This document shows positions 9,030-15,715 of a stretch of 58,990 bases of DNA, piece by piece. The DNA is from a bacterium (lineage in GTDB: Bacteria > Electryoneota > B3-LCP), in assembly GCA_026394195.1 (NCBI GenBank), contig JAPKYS010000052.1:1-58990 (forward strand), given 5' to 3'. The notes under the pieces were generated by a model. The model made no database searches and was not told the DNA's origin. It saw nothing but the letters and a program-made list of their open reading frames with translations. Made by a program: the position numbers and the translations under genes. Positions within the stretch are counted from its first letter, which is position 1, and every line of letters starts with the position of its first letter.

Positions 9030-9866
9030 ATGCAAGATCTAATCGCCAAAATCGTATCCGAAGTCATGCTGCCGCAGGTGGAAGTCACCCCATCCTGCAG
9101 CAATGACCCTGCTACCTGCGCCGTCTGCGGGCGCTGCGCGGTGCACCGCCCGGGAGCGGTCGATCAGATCGCCGCTGCGGGCGCGGACCGGATCACCCTC
9201 TCGCCGGGGCAGATCAGCAGCCTCCGGGCGCAGATGGCGCGGCTGATCGATCACACCCTGCTGAAGCCTGAAGCCACCGAGAGCGAAGTCCGGCGGCTCT
9301 GCGAAGAAGCGCGCAAGTATGAATTCGCTTCGGTCTGCATCAACCCCTGCTGGGTGCCGCTCTGCGCCAAACTGCTGAAAGGCAGCAAGCCCAAGGTTTG
9401 CACCGTCATCGGGTTTCCGTTGGGAGCCACCACCAGCGCCGCCAAGGCTTCTGAAGCCGCTCAGGCGGTTCGTTCCGGAGCGCAGGAACTGGATATGGTG
9501 ATAAACGTAGGCTTCTTGAAGTCGGGACTGCACGCTCAGGTCGAAGACGACATCCGCGAGGTCGTCAAAGCCGGCAGAGGCGCTCCGGTCAAGGTCATCA
9601 TCGAAACCTGCCTGCTCAGCGATGAAGAGAAGGTCAAAGCCTGCCTGGCGGCGAAGCAGGCCGGAGCCTCCTTCGTGAAGACTTCCACCGGATTTTCCAA
9701 GAGCGGAGCGACGGTGGGCGATATCGCTCTGATGCGCCGCGTGGTCGGACCGAAATTGGGCGTGAAGGCGGCCGGCGGAGTGCGCGATTTCGCCACGGCT
9801 CTGCAGATGGTGGAAGCGGGCGCTACCCGCATCGGCGCCTCGGCGAGTGTGGGGATCGTGGGGTGA
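9030..9866 (+). CDS. deoC: Deoxyribose-phosphate aldolase with N-terminal extension (microcompartment-type DeoC)
   Basis: DeoC cleaves 2-deoxyribose-5-phosphate to glyceraldehyde-3-phosphate and acetaldehyde. The aldolase barrel starts near residue 70 ([12 protein letters not shown]) with Asp155 (ELDMVIN), the Schiff-base Lys217 (VKTSTGF) and Lys246 (VKAAGG). The protein has 278 residues against about 220-260 for ordinary DeoC. The extra N-terminus consists of an amphipathic helix ([16 protein letters not shown]) like a microcompartment encapsulation peptide, a cysteine cluster (Cys23, Cys30, Cys33, Cys36: C-x6-C-x2-C-x2-C), and a linker. With EutN upstream this points to an encapsulated aldolase releasing toxic acetaldehyde inside a shell. 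The bases before the ATG belong to the GxxExxY inverted repeat and contain no Shine-Dalgarno. A damaged copy of the gene's last 49 bases lies at 10464. Confidence 0.92.
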   Translation: MQDLIAKIVSEVMLPQVEVTPSCSNDPATCAVCGRCAVHRPGAVDQIAAAGADRITLSPGQISSLRAQMARLIDHTLLKPEATESEVRRLCEEARKYEFASVCINPCWVPLCAKLLKGSKPKVCTVIGFPLGATTSAAKASEAAQAVRSGAQELDMVINVGFLKSGLHAQVEDDIREVVKAGRGAPVKVIIETCLLSDEEKVKACLAAKQAGASFVKTSTGFSKSGATVGDIALMRRVVGPKLGVKAAGGVRDFATALQMVEAGATRIGASASVGIVG

Positions 9867-9870
9867 GGGG

Positions 9871-9972
9871 GGTGATAGGTGATAGGTGATAGGTGATAGG
9901 TGATAGGTGATAGGTGATAGGTGATAGGTGATAGGTGATAAGTGATAGGTGATAAGTGATAGGTGATAGGTG
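9871..9972 (+). repeat. Tandem heptanucleotide repeat (GGTGATA, about 14 copies)
   Basis: A run of GGTGATA units begins 4 bases after the deoC stop codon. Two units near the end read AGTGATA. It lies between deoC and the toxin-antitoxin pair. It is not a CRISPR, as it has no spacers. Simple runs of this kind vary easily in length by slippage. Confidence 0.95.
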
Positions 9973-10012
9973 CTTAAGGAATTCGTCAATCTGCAAATGG
10001 AGAGGAAACACC

Positions 10013-10204
10013 ATGCACAGCGTAAATGAAAAATTCATCGTGGATACGAAAGGGAAAAAGACCGCCGTGATTCTCCCCATCGAAGCGTATGAGCAATTGA
10101 TGGAGGATTTGCACGATCTGGCCGTTGTGGCCGAGCGGCGCGACGAGAAGCCCATCAGCCTGGCTGAAATGAAAAGACGGTTGAAGAAAGATGCCCTCCT
10201 ATAA
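10013..10204 (+). CDS. Type II antitoxin, Phd/YefM/RelB-like
   Basis: A 63-residue acidic and basic protein (MHSVNEKFIVDTKGKKTAVI...). It has the short DNA-binding-like N-terminus with a VDTKGKKTAVILPIEAYEQL core of prevent-host-death type antitoxins, and a charged C-terminal tail (SLAEMKRRLKKD) that would wrap the toxin. I take ATG 10013 because GGAGAGG precedes it; the longer frame from 9956 begins inside the heptanucleotide repeat. It overlaps the downstream toxin by 14 bases, as is usual for such pairs. The pair probably autoregulates. It was inserted behind deoC together with a duplication of the deoC 3' end. Confidence 0.8.
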   Translation: MHSVNEKFIVDTKGKKTAVILPIEAYEQLMEDLHDLAVVAERRDEKPISLAEMKRRLKKDALL

Positions 10205-10454
10205 AATCACCTTCAAGCCGTCCGTCCATAAGGATTTGCGTAAACTCCCGAAAAATATCGTTGGGCAAGTCTTTGCGCAGATCGAGGATTTGCGATTGAA
10301 CCCCCTGCCGTCAAATTCCATCAAGCTGGAAGGGGCTGAGAGGATTTATCGAATCCGGATTGGGGATTATCGCCTCATCTATCAGGTGGATAATTCGGCT
10401 AAAGAAATAACGGTTCATTATATCCGTCACAGGAGCGAGGTATACAAAAAGTAA
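10191..10454 (+). CDS. RelE/ParE-family toxin
   Basis: This 87-residue basic protein has the RelE fold signature: an N-terminal strand and helix (YKITFKPSVHKDLRKLPKNI), then the core IKLEGAERIYRIRIGDYRLIYQVD and a C-terminal VHYIRHRSEVYKK strand. Conserved Arg and Tyr/His positions that cleave mRNA in ribosome-dependent RelE toxins are present in the core and tail (RIGDYRLIY, HYIRHR). It overlaps the antitoxin by 14 bases, so translation is coupled. Whether it is an mRNA interferase (RelE) or a gyrase poison (ParE) cannot be decided by eye. Confidence 0.87.
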   Translation: MPSYKITFKPSVHKDLRKLPKNIVGQVFAQIEDLRLNPLPSNSIKLEGAERIYRIRIGDYRLIYQVDNSAKEITVHYIRHRSEVYKK

Positions 10455-10463
10455 TTCACTCTA

Positions 10464-10512
10464 GCGCCACCCGCATCGGCGCTTCAGCGAGTGTGGGGAT
10501 AGTGGGGTGAGG
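10464..10512 (+). repeat. Diverged duplicate of the deoC 3' end
   Basis: These 49 bases repeat 9820-9868, the last codons and stop of deoC, with about five substitutions (shared core CGAGTGTGGGGAT and GTGGGGTGAGG). The two copies bracket the heptanucleotide repeat and the toxin-antitoxin pair as a direct repeat. This suggests that the pair arrived by recombination between deoC-like ends, or that an earlier tandem deoC copy was replaced. Confidence 0.85.
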
Positions 10513-10601
10513 ATACACGCAAAGAAGCACCGGTGGAATATCGCAAAGTTATCCCTGAGTATAACAAAGACTACGTTTCCTTGATTCAGTTCGCCGCCTA
10601 A
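10503..10601 (+). pseudogene. Open fragment of an unidentified gene 3' end
   Basis: After the deoC duplicate an open frame of about 30 codons (…KEAPVEYRKVIPEYNKDYVSL…) ends in TAA directly before the four-helix-bundle gene. It has no ATG, though a GTG is available inside. It looks like the tail of a lost gene, but I do not recognise the family. Confidence 0.3.
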
Positions 10602-10603
10602 CC

Positions 10604-11242
10604 ATGAGCACAGAGCCTCTCATCCCAAAGCATGGAGGCTATCGAAAACTCAAGAGTTTTCAGGTGGCACAGCTGGCCTATGACGTGACGGTCCGTTTCT
10701 GCGACCGGTACATTGGAAAGCGCAGCCGAACCCACGACCAAATGGTGCAGGCGGCACTGTCCGGTGTACAGAACATCGCCGAGGGCAGTCAGGCATCCGG
10801 TACATCGAAGAAGACCGAGCTCAAACTCACCAGTGTAGCCCGGGCAAGCCTGGAAGAGTTGCGCCTCGACTATGAGGATTACCTGCGTCAACGCGACCTG
10901 CCGATCTGGAGCCGGGACGATCCCCGCAGACTGGAACTGATTGATCGCAGGTGCGCCACCGTCGCCGATGTGGCTCTTTGGGTAAGGGAAGCTCACGACC
11001 GTGGACAGGGCGGACAAAATAGACCTGCTGGACAGGAACAATCGTCCATGACCTCCAACAAGCCCAAGATGTCCACCTTTCCTGAGCTTGCAGCTAACGC
11101 TGCACTGGTACTAATCACTGTGGCGTGCAGCCTCCTCGACCGCCAAATTGCAGTGCAGGCGAAAGCCTTTGAGGAGGAGGGCGGTTTCACTGAGCGTCTC
11201 TATCGCGTGCGCTCCAATAATCGCCGGAATAAGAAGGATTAA
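10604..11242 (+). CDS. Four-helix-bundle (S23/IVS-type) protein with suffix domain
   Basis: Its 212 residues begin MSTEPLIPKHGGYRKLKSFQVAQLAYDVT and carry the hallmark helix of the S23 / 23S-intervening-sequence family (QMVQAALSGVQNIAEGS). A helical segment (RASLEELRLDYEDYLRQRDLPIW) and a longer C-terminal part follow, as in the four-helix-bundle-suffix subgroup. The function is unknown. Family members sit in rRNA intervening sequences or as free genes in accessory spots. Here it occupies the insertion region between deoC and glgC. No good Shine-Dalgarno is seen; the ATG follows the TAA of the preceding fragment by two bases. Confidence 0.82.
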   Translation: MSTEPLIPKHGGYRKLKSFQVAQLAYDVTVRFCDRYIGKRSRTHDQMVQAALSGVQNIAEGSQASGTSKKTELKLTSVARASLEELRLDYEDYLRQRDLPIWSRDDPRRLELIDRRCATVADVALWVREAHDRGQGGQNRPAGQEQSSMTSNKPKMSTFPELAANAALVLITVACSLLDRQIAVQAKAFEEEGGFTERLYRVRSNNRRNKKD

Positions 11243-11251
11243 CCACACACA

Positions 11252-12532
11252 ATGCGCTCTGTCTTAGGCATCATCCTTGGAGGCGGGCAGGGGCACAGGC
11301 TCTACCCGCTGACCAAATACCGGTCCAAGCCGGCGGTTCCCATCGCCGGGAAGTACCGCTTGATCGACGTCCCGGTGTCGAACTGTATCCACTCCGGCAT
11401 TGAACGGATCTTCGTGCTGACGCAGTTCAATTCGGCGTCTTTAAACCGCCACATCAACCTGACCTACAAGTTCGACGCTTTCCATGAAGGGTTCGTCGAC
11501 ATCCTGGCGGCGGAACAGACCATGGACAACATGGATTGGTTCCAGGGGACCGCCGACGCCGTGCGCAAGAGCCTGCGGCATCTGCACCGCTACAACGCCA
11601 CGGATTACCTGATCCTGGCGGGAGATCATATCTACACCATGGATTACAGCCGCATGTTCGCCGCTCACGAAGCGGCTCGTGCGGACATCACCATCGCCGT
11701 ATCGCCGGTGACGGCGCAGGAAGCCAGCGAATTGGGGATCCTGCAGGTGGACGCTCAGGGGCAGATCGTCAACTTCATCGAGAAGCCCAAACCGCCCACG
11801 CCGCTGGCGGATTTCGAGATCAAGGACGAACTGCGGGATAAAGCCGCTCTCAAGGATGCCAACAAATGCCTACTGGGCAGCATGGGCGTTTACCTGTTCA
11901 AGCGCGACGCTCTCAACCAGGTACTGGAGAATTTTGAACATACCGATTTCGGCCGGCACATCATCCCGGCGGCGATACAGGGCAAGAGGGTATTCGCTCA
12001 CGTGTTTTCGGGCTACTGGCAGGACGTCGGGACGATCACGACCTTTTTCAATTCCAATATGGACCTGCTGACCACCCGCAAGGACGCCACCTTTTTCGCC
12101 GAACTGGCGCGGGTGTTCACCCGGGCGCGCTATCTGCCCGGGAGCAAGATCATCGGAGCGGAAGCGACCTCGTCGATGATCTGCGAAGGCTGCCTGATCG
12201 AACCGAGCAAGCTGATCAATTCGCTGATCGGGGTGCGCACCATCATTCAGAGCGGAGCTCACATCGAGAACAGCTTCATCATGGGGGCGGACTACTACGA
12301 AACCGACGGAGATGCGCCTTCCGAAGACCGCCGCGGCGATCCGCCCATCGGGATTGGGCCGGAGGCGTCGATTTCCGGCGCCATCGTGGATAAGAACGCC
12401 CGCATCGGACGGGGTGTGAAGATCCTGCCCAAGCAGCCCGACGAGAACTACCCCGGTCTGGGCTTCATGGTTAAAGACGGCATCACCGTGATCGAAAAGG
12501 ATGCGGTGATTCCGGATGGGGTGATTATCTAA
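11252..12532 (+). CDS. glgC: Glucose-1-phosphate adenylyltransferase (ADP-glucose pyrophosphorylase)
   Basis: GlgC makes ADP-glucose from ATP and glucose-1-phosphate for glycogen synthesis. The 426-residue length fits the family. The N-terminal nucleotidyltransferase domain has GGGQGHRLYPLTKYRSKPAVP (usually GTRLYPLT; here His replaces Thr), DVPVSNC, GTADAVRK, the LAGDHIYTMDY substrate loop and FIEKP. The C-terminal third is a left-handed beta-helix (DKNARIGRGV). It may have belonged with the phosphohexomutase upstream, which can supply glucose-1-phosphate, before the intervening insertions arrived. The gene is GC-richer than the adjacent acquired genes. Confidence 0.93.
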   Translation: MRSVLGIILGGGQGHRLYPLTKYRSKPAVPIAGKYRLIDVPVSNCIHSGIERIFVLTQFNSASLNRHINLTYKFDAFHEGFVDILAAEQTMDNMDWFQGTADAVRKSLRHLHRYNATDYLILAGDHIYTMDYSRMFAAHEAARADITIAVSPVTAQEASELGILQVDAQGQIVNFIEKPKPPTPLADFEIKDELRDKAALKDANKCLLGSMGVYLFKRDALNQVLENFEHTDFGRHIIPAAIQGKRVFAHVFSGYWQDVGTITTFFNSNMDLLTTRKDATFFAELARVFTRARYLPGSKIIGAEATSSMICEGCLIEPSKLINSLIGVRTIIQSGAHIENSFIMGADYYETDGDAPSEDRRGDPPIGIGPEASISGAIVDKNARIGRGVKILPKQPDENYPGLGFMVKDGITVIEKDAVIPDGVII

Positions 12533-12732
12533 ATTACGAATTAGGAATTACGAATTACGAGACATATCATACAGGGGAGTGTGTCATTCCGGAAAGGCTG
12601 AAGGCTTAGACGGAATCCAGGTGAAGTCATTAAAATCCGTCGCATTCGGAGCTTTAATGATGATCAATATACATATCCCAGCCGGAGAATACCACAAAAA
12701 TCAATAAATCGAAACCTAACTACGGAACGTCA
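12533..12732 (+). other. Intergenic repeats before the restriction-modification genes
   Basis: An A/T-rich direct repeat based on AATTACGAATTA occupies 12534-12560. An imperfect palindrome at 12583-12618 (GTCATTCCGG ... CGGAATCC) belongs to the same dispersed family as 55223-55259 and 57595-57643. No gene was seen. The region marks the left border of the AT-rich restriction island. Confidence 0.55.
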
Positions 12733-13389
12733 GTGAAGAAGAAATTATTAACAATTGACGCGCTTCAAATCGACGCTAAGGCATTCGCTTTAAGTGAATC
12801 TAATCATAAAGAGAAGAGCCTTTTCGGCGTAACGGACGGAAAAGCTGTCGGGACTTATCTGGAACATAAATTTCAGGCCTATCTTCAGAAAAATTACAAC
12901 TATGAACGTGGCTCTTCTGCACGAGGCATTGATTTTCCAGCGCTAGGAGTAGACATAAAAGTTACCAGCATCAGACAACCTCAATCTTCATGCCCGTTCA
13001 AATCGGCAAGACAGAAAATTTACGGATTGGGATATTCTCTGTTAGTTTTCGTTTATGACAAATCTGACGACCCAAAAACCCGGACTGCTTTCTTAGACGT
13101 TAAGCACGTTGTTTTCGTGGAAGACAAGAAAACTGCCGATTATCAAACCACCAGTGGAATACTGACTCTATTAAATAACGACGGAAACATCGATGATTTA
13201 GTCGCATTTATGATGGAAAGATTTTTGCCGGTCGATGATATAAAAGCAACGGAGTTGGCTGAGGAGATAATCGCTAGACCGCCCGAATTAGGCTATTTGA
13301 CCATATCCAACGCACTTCAGTGGCGGCTTCAATACAGCCGCATTATCGAAAACGCCGGTAAAGTTGAAGGGATTAACCGGATAGTATGA
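12733..13389 (+). CDS. Type II restriction endonuclease candidate (PD-(D/E)xK fold)
   Basis: The 218-residue protein has the likely nuclease core GIDFPALGVDIKVTS (Asp67, Asp74, Lys76) after a helix holding Glu44 (GTYLEHKFQAYL), consistent with a PD-(D/E)xK active site in which a strand carries D-x-K. It lies directly upstream of, and overlaps by 4 bases (ATGA), an N6-adenine methyltransferase gene, which is the main support for the call. It is AT-richer than the glgC side. The recognition site is unknown, and I cannot place it in a named subfamily. A non-restriction nuclease is possible but less likely given the partner. Confidence 0.72.
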   Translation: MKKKLLTIDALQIDAKAFALSESNHKEKSLFGVTDGKAVGTYLEHKFQAYLQKNYNYERGSSARGIDFPALGVDIKVTSIRQPQSSCPFKSARQKIYGLGYSLLVFVYDKSDDPKTRTAFLDVKHVVFVEDKKTADYQTTSGILTLLNNDGNIDDLVAFMMERFLPVDDIKATELAEEIIARPPELGYLTISNALQWRLQYSRIIENAGKVEGINRIV

Positions 13390-14927
13390 CTGAAAAGTTA
13401 CAAAAGAAAATTTTCGGAGATTTTCAGACACCGGAAACTCTCGCCCGGCAGGTTACAGAGCTCTTGGTCTCCTCGGGTATTACGCCATCAAATATCCTTG
13501 AACCGACTTGCGGTCTTGGTTCCTTTGTAAAAGCGGCGCAAAATAGCTTTCCAAACTCTTCGATTTTCGCTTATGACATTAATGAAGATTACCTCCAGCA
13601 ATTAGAAAAGTCAATCACCAAAGCGACTGGCGCAAAGCTGATTATTGAGCAAGCAAATTTTTTCAACATGAATTGGGAGACGGTGATAAAGAATCTTCGG
13701 GGTGAAATTTTGGTGGTTGGAAATCCACCTTGGATCACCAATTCCGCCATTGGCTCAATCGGCATTTCAAACCTTCCCACAAAGAGTAATATCAACGGGT
13801 TAAAAGGGTTTGAGGCTAAGACCGGTAAATCTAATTTTGATATTGCTGAGTGGATGCTCATCAAGTTATTAAATTCCCTTCACCATCGCAAAGCTTGCCT
13901 GGCAATGCTATGTAAAAGCGCTACCGCACGCAAAGTTCTCAGCTTTGCGTGGGTGAATCAGCTACAGATCAATAATTGCTCAATCCATCAGATAGATGCA
14001 AAGGCACATTTTAACGCATCTGTTGATGCTTGTTTGTTGATCATTCATACTGGTGAAATCCAATCCGATCAGATTGCCGCCGTTTTCGATGATTTGAGTT
14101 TCAAGAATAAGATCAACTCAATTGGAATGTTTGGAAAGCAGCTCATTGCTGACCTAGAAAAGTATGAAAAAACGCGGGAGTTATTTGGATATTCCCATTA
14201 TCGTTGGCGATCCGGAGTGAAACATGATGCCTCAAAAATCATGGAATTCACCAGGAGAGATAATACTTATTTCAACGGATTTGGAGACGAGGTAGATATT
14301 GAAAATGACTATGTTTATCCATTGTTGAAATCATCTGACATTGCGAATGATAAATTGACACCTTCCAGATTCGTTTTGATTACACAGAAACAGGTGAAAG
14401 ATAGAACGTCCAAGATCAAGGAGACAGCACCTCGGACCTGGGAGTATTTGCAAAAAAATAGAACCCGGCTAGAGAATAGAAAAAGCATTATTTATCGCAA
14501 GAGACAAGAATTTGCAATCTTCGGTATTGGGAATTATTCTTTTGCGCCCTGGAAGGTTGTAGTATCCGGTCTATATAAAAATTATCATTTCCAGGTAATA
14601 GGAACCTTTGAAGCAAAACCGATAATGCTGGATGATACTTGTTACTTTTTATCCTTTGATTCGCAGGGTGCTGCAGACGAAATATGTAATGCACTGAATA
14701 CAACAATCTGCAAAGATTTTTTGGAGGCTAGAGTTTTTTTAGATTCTAAGAGACCTATTACTGCGGATCTACTCAATAAAATCGATATTAAAAAGCTACT
14801 TACCTACTTGGAAAACGATTTTGCTATTGATACCTATCTGCCGAAAGCGGAATTTGAAAAAAAGCAGCAAATTATGGTATTCGAGCGACCGCCGAAGTAC
14901 AAACTCAATAGCTCTGCAGGCAGCTAA
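13386..14927 (+). CDS. Type II N6-adenine DNA methyltransferase
   Basis: The 513-residue protein starts with a SAM-binding motif I (NILEPTCGLGSFVKA, about 37-50) and has the catalytic NPPW at 113-116 (motif IV), the gamma-type order of an amino-methyltransferase. A C-terminal target-recognition-like region of more than 250 residues follows. It would protect host DNA from the nuclease encoded immediately upstream. The ATGA overlap implies coupled expression, with nuclease first, an order in which regulation must come from elsewhere. The codon and base usage are AT-rich, which suggests horizontal gain. Confidence 0.85.
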   Translation: MTEKLQKKIFGDFQTPETLARQVTELLVSSGITPSNILEPTCGLGSFVKAAQNSFPNSSIFAYDINEDYLQQLEKSITKATGAKLIIEQANFFNMNWETVIKNLRGEILVVGNPPWITNSAIGSIGISNLPTKSNINGLKGFEAKTGKSNFDIAEWMLIKLLNSLHHRKACLAMLCKSATARKVLSFAWVNQLQINNCSIHQIDAKAHFNASVDACLLIIHTGEIQSDQIAAVFDDLSFKNKINSIGMFGKQLIADLEKYEKTRELFGYSHYRWRSGVKHDASKIMEFTRRDNTYFNGFGDEVDIENDYVYPLLKSSDIANDKLTPSRFVLITQKQVKDRTSKIKETAPRTWEYLQKNRTRLENRKSIIYRKRQEFAIFGIGNYSFAPWKVVVSGLYKNYHFQVIGTFEAKPIMLDDTCYFLSFDSQGAADEICNALNTTICKDFLEARVFLDSKRPITADLLNKIDIKKLLTYLENDFAIDTYLPKAEFEKKQQIMVFERPPKYKLNSSAGS

Positions 14928-15058
14928 CAATTCTTCTACCCCATCCCCTCTAACCCCTACGCTCAGTCTTAGGTGATCGGTTAGGGAAACAATCTTTAAA
15001 GGAAAAGGTTTTAATCAGAGCAAATCACGAACCCAAACCCCCTAAAATAAAGTCGACC

Positions 15059-15127
15059 ATGAAACACACACTCATCCTTCTGCTGGCGCTGGCGCCGCTG
15101 CTGGTTATCGCGGCGCAGCCCACATGA
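15059..15127 (+). pseudogene. Duplicated 5' end of the M16 peptidase gene (signal peptide only)
   Basis: The first 66 bases of the M16 gene at 15716 occur here almost unchanged (four differences near the end). They encode only the signal peptide (MKHTLILLLALAPLLVIAAQ plus two residues) and run into TGA at the edge of the IS200-like element. The original upstream region of the peptidase is presumably the DNA before this copy. Confidence 0.9.
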
Positions 15128-15129
15128 AC

Positions 15130-15674
15130 CACCAGAATAATATTCTGGTGCTCGCTGAGAAGAAGTCGCTGAGAGCGACTGCACCTTGTCCGTTAGCTAT
15201 CATATGAGGGTGATCAATTCATGCCTTCACAAAATGTTGCACATAAACTGTTCGTGCACTTCAACTGGTGTACAAAAGAGCGAATACCTATAATACGCGA
15301 CCGCAGCGACGAAATCTTACGGGAGACAATTAATCAGGTATGCCGTGAGATGGGATATGAGATTATAGCAGTCGAAACAGTTCCGGATCACGTTCATCTT
15401 TTAGTGCGGTTTTTACCAACCCATCAATTATCTGCCTTTATTAAAACGATCAAAGGGAGATCCTCACGCAATATTTCGAGGACAACTGGAAACCCATTCG
15501 AGTGGCAAAGAGGCTATGGGATTAATACCGTCGGGCTCAAGGCTCTCGATGAAGCCAAAAAATATGTGATGAATCAGCGTGAACACCATAAGAATAATGA
15601 AGATCAAGATTAAACTTGTGCAGAGGCTTTCAGCCTCTTCTTGAAAAGGCGAGCGGTGGAATCTTATTCCACCG
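15130..15674 (+). mobile_element. IS200/REP-type single-gene element with terminal hairpins
   Basis: The left end shows a 10-bp perfect hairpin (CACCAGAATA / TATTCTGGTG, 15130-15150) and a 7-bp hairpin (AGTCGCT/AGCGACT, 15164-15180). The right end shows GAGGCT/AGCCTC (15623-15637) and a 9-bp hairpin CGGTGGAAT/ATTCCACCG (15654-15674). A HUH transposase lies between them. Subterminal hairpins and no long terminal inverted repeats fit the IS200/IS605 or REP-associated transposases. Exact ends are not fixed. Confidence 0.75.
15221..15613 (+). CDS. IS200/IS605-type Y1 (REP-associated) transposase
   Basis: A 130-residue HUH-type single-strand transposase. It has the metal-binding HVHLL motif (PDHVHLLVRF) and a C-terminal helix with the nucleophile tyrosine candidate (KKYVMNQREHHKN), plus the typical WCTKERIPII opening. 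Length and motifs match the compact Y1 transposases that nick hairpin ends. The gene sits between hairpins and between two copies of the M16 peptidase signal-peptide sequence. Confidence 0.9.
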   Translation: MPSQNVAHKLFVHFNWCTKERIPIIRDRSDEILRETINQVCREMGYEIIAVETVPDHVHLLVRFLPTHQLSAFIKTIKGRSSRNISRTTGNPFEWQRGYGINTVGLKALDEAKKYVMNQREHHKNNEDQD

Positions 15675-15715
15675 GAAAAGAAAGAAATCATCAACCAATA
15701 AATTATCCTCCTCCC

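Noticed and set aside
9871..9972. Possible CRISPR array
   Set aside because: The repeats are 7 bases and contiguous with no spacers.
9039..9989. A 316-codon open frame on the minus strand across deoC and the heptanucleotide repeat
   Set aside because: It runs antisense to a clear DeoC gene, its C-terminal half is a shadow of the aldolase, and its start is made of translated GGTGATA units.
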